A stretch of DNA of 64,000 bases, from NCBI RefSeq assembly GCF_030718205.1, contig NZ_JAUZQF010000014.1, forward strand, positions 1-64,000, given 5' to 3'. Below the pieces are notes generated by a model. It searched no databases and was not told the origin of the DNA. It saw only the letters and a program-made list of their open reading frames with translations. Shown here in pieces: positions 7,758 through 14,088 of the stretch. Source of the stretch: Nonomuraea turcica (GTDB taxonomy: Bacteria > Actinomycetota > Actinomycetes > Streptosporangiales > Streptosporangiaceae). Within the stretch, counting starts at the first letter, position 1, and every line of letters begins with the position of its first letter. The translations under genes and the position numbers were made by a program.

Positions 7758-9311
7758 TTGTCCGCAGAGCTCCTGTCCATTCTCGCCCTGATCGTCATGT
7801 TCGTCGTGGCCACCCTCTTCCCGGTGAACCTGGGCGCCCTGGCCCTCGTCGGCGCGTTCCTCGTCGGGACGCTGGCCGCAGGCATGGAGACCGACGCCAT
7901 CCTGGACGCGTTCCCCGGCAGCCTGTTCGTGATCCTCGTCGGGGTGACGCTGCTGTTCGCGATCGCCACCAACAACGGGACCGTCGATTGGCTCGTCCGC
8001 GCCGCCGTGCATCTGGTGCGCGGGCGGATCGCGGCCATCCCGCTGGTGGTGTTCGTCATCTCGGCGCTGCTCACGGCCGTGGGCGCGCCGGCTCCCGCGG
8101 TGGCGGCGATCCTGGCGCCCATCGCGTTCGGTTTCGCGGCCGACTACAAGATCCATCCGCTGCTCATCGGGCTCATGGTGGCGCACGGGACGCAGGCGGG
8201 GGCGTTCTCGCCGATCAGCGTGCTGGGCGGGATCGTCAACGGCGTGACCAGCGACGCGAACCTGCCCAGTAACAATGTGGTGCTGTTCCTGTCGAGCTTC
8301 GCGTTCAACGCCGCCGCCGCGCTGGTCGTCTTCTTCATCTTCGGCGGCCCCCACCTGGTACGGCGAGGCGCCGTGGCGGTGCCGGGCACACCCGCCTCCG
8401 GCGCCGCGGCCGAGTCCAGCACCGCACCCGATGCCAGCGGCGCGCCCGATACCGGCGGCGCCGCCCCGGCTTCCGCAGCGGCTTCGGCCACCGGGGCGGC
8501 GCACGCCACCGGGAGTGCCCGCGTTCCCGCAGGCGGCACCGCTTCCGAGACCGCCGACCCCGGCGCGGCGGCCACGTCGGTCACCACCGCACCCTCACCC
8601 GAACCCGGCACCGCAGCCGAACCCGGCACCCGCACGACGACCGAGCCCGAACCCGGCACCCGCACGACGACCGAGCCCGAACCCGGCTCCGGCGGCGGCG
8701 GCGGGCTGCGGCTCACGCCGCACCAGGCGCTGACGCTGGCCGGCATCGTCGGGCTTTGCCTGGCCGTGCTCGTGTTCAAGCTCGACGTCGGCCTCACCGC
8801 CGTCACCGTGGCCGTCATCCTCTCCCTCGCCTCCCCCAAGGCGAACAAGGGCGCCGTGGAGAGGGTGGCCTGGCCGACCGTGCTGCTGATCTGCGGCGTC
8901 GTCACGTACGTCGGCGTCCTGCAGGAGATCGGCACCGTCGACTACGTCGGCACGTCCGTGGCCGCGATCGGCATCCCCCTGCTGGTGGCGCTGCTGATCT
9001 GCTACGTTGGCGGCGTCGTGTCGGCCTTCGCCTCGACCGTGGGCATCCTGGGGGCGCTGGTGCCCCTGGCCGTGCCGCTGCTCGGAACGGGCGCCCTGGG
9101 ACCGGTCGCGATGATAGCGGCGCTGTCGGTGTCGTCGGCCATCGTGGACGTCAGCCCGTTCTCCACGACGGGCGCGCTGCTGGTGGCCAACGTCAGAGGC
9201 ATGCCGCGGGACCTGTTCTACCGCCGGCTGCTCGCCTACGGCGCCGTCATCGTCGCGATGGGCCCGCTCGCGGCCTGGGCCGTCCTGGTCGCCCCCGGCT
9301 GGCTGGGCTGA
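7758..9311 (+). CDS. MatC/SLC13-like carboxylate transporter with a long disordered central loop
   Basis: A 517-residue integral membrane protein. The first half (about 1-205) matches the MatC N-terminal domain (LFPVNLGALALVGAFLVGT, and QAGAFSPISVLGGIVN as a hairpin motif); the second half (about 315-517) repeats the fold (FASTVGILGALVPLAVPLL, SPFSTTGALLVANV). Between them lie about 110 residues rich in Ala, Thr, Pro and Glu with no membrane segment. It starts at a TTG with GGAG 7 nt upstream and follows the oxidase by 26 bp, so it is probably the last gene of the glyoxylate operon and imports a dicarboxylate or 2-hydroxyacid. Exact substrate unknown. Confidence 0.82.
   Translation: MSAELLSILALIVMFVVATLFPVNLGALALVGAFLVGTLAAGMETDAILDAFPGSLFVILVGVTLLFAIATNNGTVDWLVRAAVHLVRGRIAAIPLVVFVISALLTAVGAPAPAVAAILAPIAFGFAADYKIHPLLIGLMVAHGTQAGAFSPISVLGGIVNGVTSDANLPSNNVVLFLSSFAFNAAAALVVFFIFGGPHLVRRGAVAVPGTPASGAAAESSTAPDASGAPDTGGAAPASAAASATGAAHATGSARVPAGGTASETADPGAAATSVTTAPSPEPGTAAEPGTRTTTEPEPGTRTTTEPEPGSGGGGGLRLTPHQALTLAGIVGLCLAVLVFKLDVGLTAVTVAVILSLASPKANKGAVERVAWPTVLLICGVVTYVGVLQEIGTVDYVGTSVAAIGIPLLVALLICYVGGVVSAFASTVGILGALVPLAVPLLGTGALGPVAMIAALSVSSAIVDVSPFSTTGALLVANVRGMPRDLFYRRLLAYGAVIVAMGPLAAWAVLVAPGWLG
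8619..8690 (+). repeat. 30-bp tandem repeat inside the transporter loop
   Basis: Two exact 30-bp units (8619-8648 and 8649-8678) and a partial third encode the decapeptide EPGTRTTTEP. An imperfect copy precedes them. The repeat keeps the reading frame and lies wholly within the cytoplasmic linker. Confidence 0.85.
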
Positions 9312-9335
9312 TGTCGTCTCCCCTGGTCACATCGC

Positions 9336-9350
9336 GTAAAATCGTTTCAC
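9336..9350. promoter_or_regulatory. Putative autoregulatory LacI-family operator
   Basis: GTAAAATCGTTTCAC, an imperfect palindrome about 80 bp before the lacI-type start, matches the site at 1985-1999 at 13 of 15 positions. This suggests autoregulation and control of the distant aldo/keto reductase by the same protein. Confidence 0.5.
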
Positions 9351-9429
9351 AACATGTGGGACCTCATGCGATATGATCACTCTGGTCCCGGTGCACGTCG
9401 TTCGTGCTCCGCGCACCAGACGAGGAACG

Positions 9430-10467
9430 ATGTCGAGCATCAAAGAGGTTGCCCGGGTCGCCGGGGTCTCCGTCGGCACCGTGAGCAATGTGCTCAACCG
9501 GCCCGACATGGTGGCACCTGAGACCCGGCAGCGTGTGCAGGCCGCGATCGCGCAGCTCGGCTACGTACGCAACGGCTCCGCCCGCCAGTTGCGGGCGGGG
9601 CGCAGCCGGACGATCGCCGTGGTGGCGCTCGACCTGGCCAACCCCTTCTTCATCGACGTGCTCAGCGGCGTGGAGACCGCCGCGCAGCGCGACGGCCTGA
9701 CCGTGATGGTGTTCAACAGCAGCAAGGACGCCGAGCGCGAGGCCAGGTTGCTGGAGATGCTGGAGGAGCAGCGTCCCTTGGGCGTGCTCATCACCCCGGT
9801 GAACGACCGCGGCCAGCAGGAACGGCTGGACCGGCTGGTCTCCCGCGGCATCCCGGTGGTGTTGTTCGACAACTCCTCGCGGGTCGGCCACGGGTGCGCC
9901 GTGGCGGTCGACGACGTGCTCGGCGGCCGGCTGGCCGGGCTGCACCTGCGCGAGCGGGGGCACCGCCACATCGCCTTCGCCGGGGGGCCGTTCACCGTCC
10001 GGCAGGTGGAGGACCGCCGCGATGGGCTGGCGAGCGTGCTCACCCCGGCCGAGCAGCTGACCGTGATCCCGTTGCCCGACCTCAACGTCGCCACCGGGCG
10101 TACGACGGGGCAGGAGATCGCCGCCCTGCCCCGGTCGGCGCGGCCCACCGCGGTCTTCTGCGGCAACGACCTGGTCGCGCTGGGCGTGCTGCAGGAGCTG
10201 ACGCTGCGCGGCCTGCGGGTTCCCGACGACGTGGCGATCCTCGGCTACGACGACATCGACTTCGCGGCGGCGGCCGCGGTGCCGCTGTCGTCGATCCGGC
10301 AGCCGCGCGAGCAGCTCGGCCACACCGCCGCGCTGATGGTGCTGGAGGAGGCCGACCAGCTGTCCGGCCACCAGCATCGTCACGTCATCTTCCAGCCTGA
10401 GCTGGTAGAACGCTCCTCCACCGCCCAGCTGCGCCCCTCCCGCGAGGCGGCGAACGCGGCCCGCTGA
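9430..10467 (+). CDS. LacI-family transcriptional regulator
   Basis: A protein of 345 residues. The N-terminal HTH and hinge are IKEVARVAGVSVGTVSNVLN and SARQLRAGRSRTIAVV; the periplasmic-binding-protein-like effector domain follows (LANPFFIDVLSGVE near 75, CGNDLVALGVLQEL and ILGYDDIDFAAAAAVPLSSI towards the end). The family binds sugars or related small molecules. The ATG at 9430 has CGAGGAA upstream; a longer in-frame start would add residues before the HTH that the family lacks. Candidate operators lie upstream of this gene and of the reductase at 2024. Confidence 0.92.
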   Translation: MSSIKEVARVAGVSVGTVSNVLNRPDMVAPETRQRVQAAIAQLGYVRNGSARQLRAGRSRTIAVVALDLANPFFIDVLSGVETAAQRDGLTVMVFNSSKDAEREARLLEMLEEQRPLGVLITPVNDRGQQERLDRLVSRGIPVVLFDNSSRVGHGCAVAVDDVLGGRLAGLHLRERGHRHIAFAGGPFTVRQVEDRRDGLASVLTPAEQLTVIPLPDLNVATGRTTGQEIAALPRSARPTAVFCGNDLVALGVLQELTLRGLRVPDDVAILGYDDIDFAAAAAVPLSSIRQPREQLGHTAALMVLEEADQLSGHQHRHVIFQPELVERSSTAQLRPSREAANAAR

Positions 10468-10487
10468 CCGGCACTCAGGCGGGCCGA

Positions 10488-11042
10488 TCAGGCGGGGTCG
10501 TCGTCCGCGCGGTCGAGGCGCTGATACAGGCCGTAGACGAAGCGGGCGCGGTAACGCGTGCCCTCGTAGGTGAAGCCGACCGTCCAGTGCTGCGGGGCCG
10601 AGCCCTCGAGGTGGCAGGCTCCGGGGAACGCCTCGCCGACGTCGGCGACGACGCAGCTCCAGGGGACCAGATCCGCGAACGACAACGGCCTGGCGCCGCC
10701 CGGCCGCACGAACCACTGGTTCCACACCTCGCCTCCTGGGCCGAGCAGCACCTCGAACCTCAGCTCAGGCCAGGAGGGCAACCTCCAGTGGGCCACGTCG
10801 CAGGTCAGGCTGCCGACCTGGTGCACGCCCTCGTACGCGGGCGGGCCGAGCGCCATCCGGAACAGTGAACGTCCTTTCGGCGCCCTGCCGGAGTGGGCCA
10901 TCGCCGTCCATTGGGTGTGCGCGGCACGCAGCTCGGCCCGGGTGGCGCCCATGTCCTTGAGCGCGTCCTCGACCTTCGCGGCCTCCAGGTCGCGCATCCT
11001 GTGCATCAGGGCCAGCTCGAACTGGCGAACCCCGAATCTCAC
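10488..11042 (-). CDS. Hypothetical protein, 184 residues
   Basis: I do not recognise this family. It has no signal peptide or membrane segment and is rich in Trp and aromatic residues (AHWRLPSWPELRFEV, EVWNQWFVRPGG, QHWTVGFTYEGTRYRARF), suggesting a compact beta-rich fold after an N-terminal helical region. The GTG start overlaps the stop of a possible 24-residue upstream ORF (GTGA), so translation may be coupled. It converges on the LacI gene with a 20-bp gap. Codon use looks native. Confidence 0.6.
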   Translation of the reverse strand: MRFGVRQFELALMHRMRDLEAAKVEDALKDMGATRAELRAAHTQWTAMAHSGRAPKGRSLFRMALGPPAYEGVHQVGSLTCDVAHWRLPSWPELRFEVLLGPGGEVWNQWFVRPGGARPLSFADLVPWSCVVADVGEAFPGACHLEGSAPQHWTVGFTYEGTRYRARFVYGLYQRLDRADDDPA

Positions 11043-11113
11043 GGCCCCATCACCCCGGCGGCCATGATGTCACGGGTCCCGGCGCTCGCGCCGCCGCCTC
11101 CCTCAACAGCCAT
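11039..11113 (-). CDS. Possible small upstream ORF coupled to the hypothetical gene
   Basis: ATG at 11113 reads 24 residues (MAVEGGGGASAGTRDIMAAG then VMGP) and stops at a TGA overlapping the GTG of the next gene. There is no strong ribosome site. A GCCATGATGTC 11-mer occurs twice in this stretch (11061-11071, 11109-11119), giving a repeated DIMA motif. It may be chance. Confidence 0.25.
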   Translation of the reverse strand: MAVEGGGGASAGTRDIMAAGVMGP

Positions 11114-11128
11114 GATGTCGCCGGTGGA

Positions 11129-11190
11129 TTGACGCTTTCTGGACGAGCCTTGATACGTTGGGGACAGGTGTGCCGGGAAGTCTGGTCGGC
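11129..11190 (+). promoter_or_regulatory. Promoter and conserved leader element of the ArsB/NhaD-type permease
   Basis: TTGACG (11129-11134) and TACGTT (11154-11159) are plausible -35 and -10 boxes with a long 19-bp spacer. Exactly 12 nt after TACGTT begins GCCGGGAAGTCTGGTCGGC (11172-11190). The same hexamer, spacing and identical 19-nt block precede the TrkH-type gene (minus strand, 33695 to 33659). The block can pair as GCCG/CGGC, or AGTC (11179-11182) can pair with GATT (11191-11194). ACAGG (11164-11168) can also pair with CCTGT (11201-11205). I recognise no known riboswitch class. Confidence 0.6.
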
Positions 11191-11224
11191 GATTCTTTGT
11201 CCTGTTTGCCGGAAAGGACCCTTT

Positions 11225-11272
11225 GTGCACACCCGAGACGTGCTCGCCGACATCCCGATGATCGCGCCGTGA
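11225..11272 (+). CDS. Leader-peptide-like upstream ORF, 15 residues
   Basis: GTG with a good ribosome site (GGAAAGGA, 6 nt upstream) encodes VHTRDVLADIPMIAP and ends in a TGA overlapping the permease GTG (GTGA, 11269-11272). The permease start itself has no visible ribosome site, so its translation probably depends on this ORF. A comparable 10-residue ORF precedes the TrkH-type gene. Alternatively these residues are the vestige of a longer N-terminus. Confidence 0.5.
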   Translation: MHTRDVLADIPMIAP

Positions 11273-12552
11273 GCGTGCTGTCCTGGGTGAGCGTCGCGGT
11301 GTTCCTGGCCGCGTACACGCTCATCGCCACCGAGAAGATCCATCGGGTCGCGGCCGCGCTGGGCGGCGCGGGGATCATGCTGCTGATCCACGCCACCGGC
11401 GCGGAGGCCGCGTTCTTCTCCGAACACGCCGGCATCGACTGGAACGTCATCTTCCTGCTGCTGGGCATGATGGTCATCGTCGGCGTGCTGAAGGAGACCG
11501 GCGTCTTCGAATACCTGGCCATCTGGGCCGCCAAACGCGCCAAGGGGCGGCCGTTCCGCTTGATGGTGCTGCTGGTGCTCATCACGGCGGGCGCGTCGGC
11601 GCTGCTGGACAACGTGACCACGGTGCTGCTGATCGCGCCGGTGACGTTCCTGGTGTGCGAGCGGCTCGCGCTGCCGGCCGCCCCGTTCCTGATCGCCGAG
11701 GCGATGGCGTCCAACATCGGCGGCGCCGCCACGCTGGTCGGCGATCCGCCGAACATCATCATCGCCAGCCGTGCCGGGCTGACCTTCAACGACTTCCTCA
11801 TCCACATGGCGCCGCTGGTGATCGTCCTGATGGCGGTGTTCATCGGGTTGTGCTGGTGGATGTTCGGCCGCGGGTTCCACTACGACGCGGACCGCGCTCA
11901 GGAGATCATGTCGCTGGACGAGCGGGAGGCGATCTCCGACCCGCGGCTGCTGTGGCAGTCGCTGGCCGTGCTGGCGCTGGTGATGGCGGCGTTCGTGCTG
12001 CATCCGGTGCTGCACTACGAGCCGTCCGTCGTGGCGCTGCTGGGCGCGGGAGTGCTGGTGGCGGTGACGAAGGTACGCACCGAGCAGGCCATCGCCGAAG
12101 TGGAGTGGCCCACGCTGGTGTTCTTCGCCGGGCTGTTCGTCATGGTCGGCGCCCTGGTCGAGACCGGCGTCATCGGCGCGCTGTCCGAGGCCGCGGTCGC
12201 GGCGACCGCCGGGCGGCTGGAGCTGGCCACGATGGGGCTGCTCGGCGCCTCGGCTGTGCTGTCGGCCATCGTGGACAACATCCCGTACGTCGCCACGATG
12301 AGCCCCATCGTCGAGGGGCTCGTCGAGGCGAACGGCGGCGACGACGTGTTGTGGTGGGCGCTGGCCTTCGGCGCCGACCTGGGCGGCAACGCCACCGCGG
12401 TCGGCGCCGCGGCCAACGTCGTGGTGCTCGGCATCGCCGCCCGCAACGGCACCCCGATCAGTTTCTGGCAGTTCACGAAATACGGCCTGATCGTCACGGC
12501 GGTCACCGTCACCCTGGTGGCGCCGTACCTGTGGTTCCGCTACCTCGTCTGA
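11269..12552 (+). CDS. ArsB/NhaD-type (ion transporter superfamily) permease
   Basis: A 427-residue membrane protein with about 11 hydrophobic segments. Features of the ArsB/NhaD/P-protein branch are IDWNVIFLLLGMMVIVGVLKETGVFEYLA, ASALLDNVTTVLLIAPVT, ASNIGGAATLVGDPPNIIIA and, in the second half, the mirrored VDNIPYVATMSPIV and DLGGNATAVGAAANVV. Members extrude arsenite or exchange Na+/H+; no ArsR, ArsC or arsenite ATPase is near, so a cation or anion other than arsenite is likely. The leader shared with K+ uptake genes argues for a role in monovalent-cation homeostasis (inference). It overlaps the converging aldo/keto reductase by 13 bp. Confidence 0.85.
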   Translation: MSVLSWVSVAVFLAAYTLIATEKIHRVAAALGGAGIMLLIHATGAEAAFFSEHAGIDWNVIFLLLGMMVIVGVLKETGVFEYLAIWAAKRAKGRPFRLMVLLVLITAGASALLDNVTTVLLIAPVTFLVCERLALPAAPFLIAEAMASNIGGAATLVGDPPNIIIASRAGLTFNDFLIHMAPLVIVLMAVFIGLCWWMFGRGFHYDADRAQEIMSLDEREAISDPRLLWQSLAVLALVMAAFVLHPVLHYEPSVVALLGAGVLVAVTKVRTEQAIAEVEWPTLVFFAGLFVMVGALVETGVIGALSEAAVAATAGRLELATMGLLGASAVLSAIVDNIPYVATMSPIVEGLVEANGGDDVLWWALAFGADLGGNATAVGAAANVVVLGIAARNGTPISFWQFTKYGLIVTAVTVTLVAPYLWFRYLV

Positions 12553-13595
12553 CCGATGCGGGATTCGATGGGCGGGTTCAGGCGGGCGAAGCCCTCCTGG
12601 GTCCGGTACGGGTAGTAGGGGTAGGCGGCCGTGGTGGTGCTGGCGGCGTCGAGCCTGGCGACCTGTTCGCCGGTGAGGCTCCATCCGGAGGCGCCCAGGT
12701 TTTCGCGCAGTTGCTCCTCGTCACGCGCGCCGACGATGACGGAGGCGACGGTCGGCCGCTGGAGCAGCCAGTTCAGCGCGATCTGTGGAACGGTCCTGCC
12801 GGTCTCACCGGCGATCTCGTCGAGGACGTCGACCACCGCGTACAGCCGCTCGTCGTCGACCGGCGGGCCGAAGGCGGCGGTCCGGTGCAGCCGGCTGCCC
12901 TCGGGAAGCGGGCGGCCGCGCCGGATCCTGCCGGTGAGGCGGCCCCAGCCGAGCGGGCTCCACACGAGCGCGCCGACGCCCTGGTCGAGGCCGAGCGGCA
13001 TCAGCTCCCACTCGTAGTCACGGCCCACCAGCGAGTAGTAGACCTGGTGGGCCACGTAACGCGGGTGGCCGTACCGCTCGGCGGCGGCGAGCGACTTCAT
13101 CAGCTGCCAGCCGGAGAAGTTGGACACGCCGACGTAGCGGAGCTTGCCGGCCCGGACGAGGTCGCCGAGCGTGGAGAGCACCTCCTCGACCGGCGTTGCG
13201 GCGTCGAAGGCATGCAGCTGGAACACATCGATGTGATCGGCGCCCAGGCGGCGCAGCGCGCCGTCCACCGCCTGGATCAGCCGGGGCCGTGAGGTGCCTG
13301 CCTCGTCCGGGCCGTCACCTGTGGGCAGCCCGGCTTTGGTGGAGATGAGCACGCGGTCCCGCCGGCCCTTGATCGCCTGGCCGAGCACCTCCTCGGAGGC
13401 GCCGTCGGAGTAGACGTCGGCGGTGTCGAACATGGTGACGCCCGCGTCGAGTGCGATGTCCACGAGCCGCCTGGCCTGCGCCACGTCGGTGGTGCCCCAG
13501 GCGCCGAACAGCTCGCCCTTGCCGCCGAACGTCCCGGCCCCGAAGCTCAACGCCGGGACCTTGAGCCCTGACGCACCCAGCTGCCGATATTCCAT
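12540..13595 (-). CDS. Aldo/keto reductase
   Basis: A protein of 351 residues. The catalytic tetrad is visible in MFDTADVYSDG (Asp, Tyr), STKAG (Lys) and FQLHAFD (His). SNFSGWQL and the NADPH-binding IVGARDEEQL near the C-terminus are usual for the YajO/Tas-like branch. The start EYRQLGASGLKVPALSFG follows a weak ribosome site (GGACGG). An 11-bp inverted repeat lies 14 bp upstream, so expression is probably controlled by a repressor not encoded next to it. The substrate is unknown. Confidence 0.88.
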   Translation of the reverse strand: MEYRQLGASGLKVPALSFGAGTFGGKGELFGAWGTTDVAQARRLVDIALDAGVTMFDTADVYSDGASEEVLGQAIKGRRDRVLISTKAGLPTGDGPDEAGTSRPRLIQAVDGALRRLGADHIDVFQLHAFDAATPVEEVLSTLGDLVRAGKLRYVGVSNFSGWQLMKSLAAAERYGHPRYVAHQVYYSLVGRDYEWELMPLGLDQGVGALVWSPLGWGRLTGRIRRGRPLPEGSRLHRTAAFGPPVDDERLYAVVDVLDEIAGETGRTVPQIALNWLLQRPTVASVIVGARDEEQLRENLGASGWSLTGEQVARLDAASTTTAAYPYYPYRTQEGFARLNPPIESRIGQTR

Positions 13596-13608
13596 GATTC
13601 CAGTCCGT

Positions 13609-13640
13609 CCTCTTAACGGGTCAATGTTTCCGTTAAGAGG
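13609..13640. promoter_or_regulatory. Long inverted repeat (operator candidate) upstream of the aldo/keto reductase
   Basis: CCTCTTAACGG, 10 nt, CCGTTAAGAGG: perfect 11-bp arms. It lies between the reductase start (13595) and the IS remnant. A further half-like site, TAACGGG, follows at 13650-13656, and the 10-mer TCTTAACGGG also occurs at 17598-17607 before the GntR gene. Confidence 0.6.
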
Positions 13641-13725
13641 GTAGCTCACTAACGGGACATTCCGACCATTAGCAATATCATGTATTTCCTACTAACCATG
13701 TTGACGACTTTATGGCTGTGCTCGA

Positions 13726-13980
13726 TCTACCGAGGTGCGGGTCAGTGCTCCCGTCTTCAGGCGGGAGGTGTAGGCCCGCGCGGGATGGCCCCAGGGCCTG
13801 GGCGTGCCCTGACCCGCCACTTTTGGACCAGCATGACCGCATCTGGTCTTGTCTCATTTCTGGGGCCGGTCCTGGGACTGGATGTACGTGTGGACGGTGG
13901 CGAGGCTGGCGTCGCCGGTCGAGCCTGCGGAGTAGGAGCGGGACCAGAAGTGGCCGTCCCACAGGAACGAGCGCTCCCGA
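13726..13980 (-). mobile_element. IS200/IS605-like element, right-end remnant (copy 2, inverted)
   Basis: On the minus strand this block carries the C-terminal codons of TnpA (stop at 13854-13856) and then the same 128-nt non-coding right end seen at 116-243, differing at only about two positions, including the CTCCCG...CGGGAG hairpin. The transposase N-terminal part is missing: homology fades near 13977-13980, where a 36-bp direct repeat starts. The two right ends face each other across 13.5 kb. The 13596-14088 gap holds only this remnant, the reductase operator and the direct repeat. Confidence 0.7.
13854..13977 (-). pseudogene. tnpA: IS200-family TnpA C-terminal remnant
   Basis: The readable residues run RERSFLWDGHFWSRSYSAGS and on to TYIQSQDRPQK before the stop, parallel to the fragment at 2-115. 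The catalytic HuH and tyrosine regions are absent, so it cannot encode active transposase. Confidence 0.65.
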
Positions 13981-14038
13981 TGCTGCGCGCGGCCATCGGC
14001 GCCTGAGCGCTCCCGATGCTGCGCGCCCATCGGCGCCT
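13969..14038. repeat. Tandem direct repeat (36 bp and 34 bp)
   Basis: Unit 1 (13969-14004) and unit 2 (14005-14038) both run from GAGCGCTCCCGATGCTGCGC to CCATCGGCGCCT; unit 2 lacks 2 bp. The first unit overlaps the truncated end of the transposase remnant, so the duplication probably arose at the deletion or insertion junction. Confidence 0.75.
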
Positions 14039-14088
14039 GAGCGATCCGCGTGCCGCGGCGCCGACGGCGACGTCATCGGCCTGATCCA

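Noticed and set aside
11129..11224. Cobalamin or ydaO riboswitch
   Set aside because: GGGAAGTCTGGT looks superficially like part of a cobalamin core, but no downstream CCCGCCACTGT-like segment or ydaO consensus is visible.
11269..12552. Arsenic resistance operon
   Set aside because: ArsB-like fold, but no arsR, arsC, arsA or arsM nearby, and the leader is shared with a K+ transporter.
13969..14038. Possible CRISPR-like repeats
   Set aside because: Only two units, directly adjacent without spacers, at an IS boundary.
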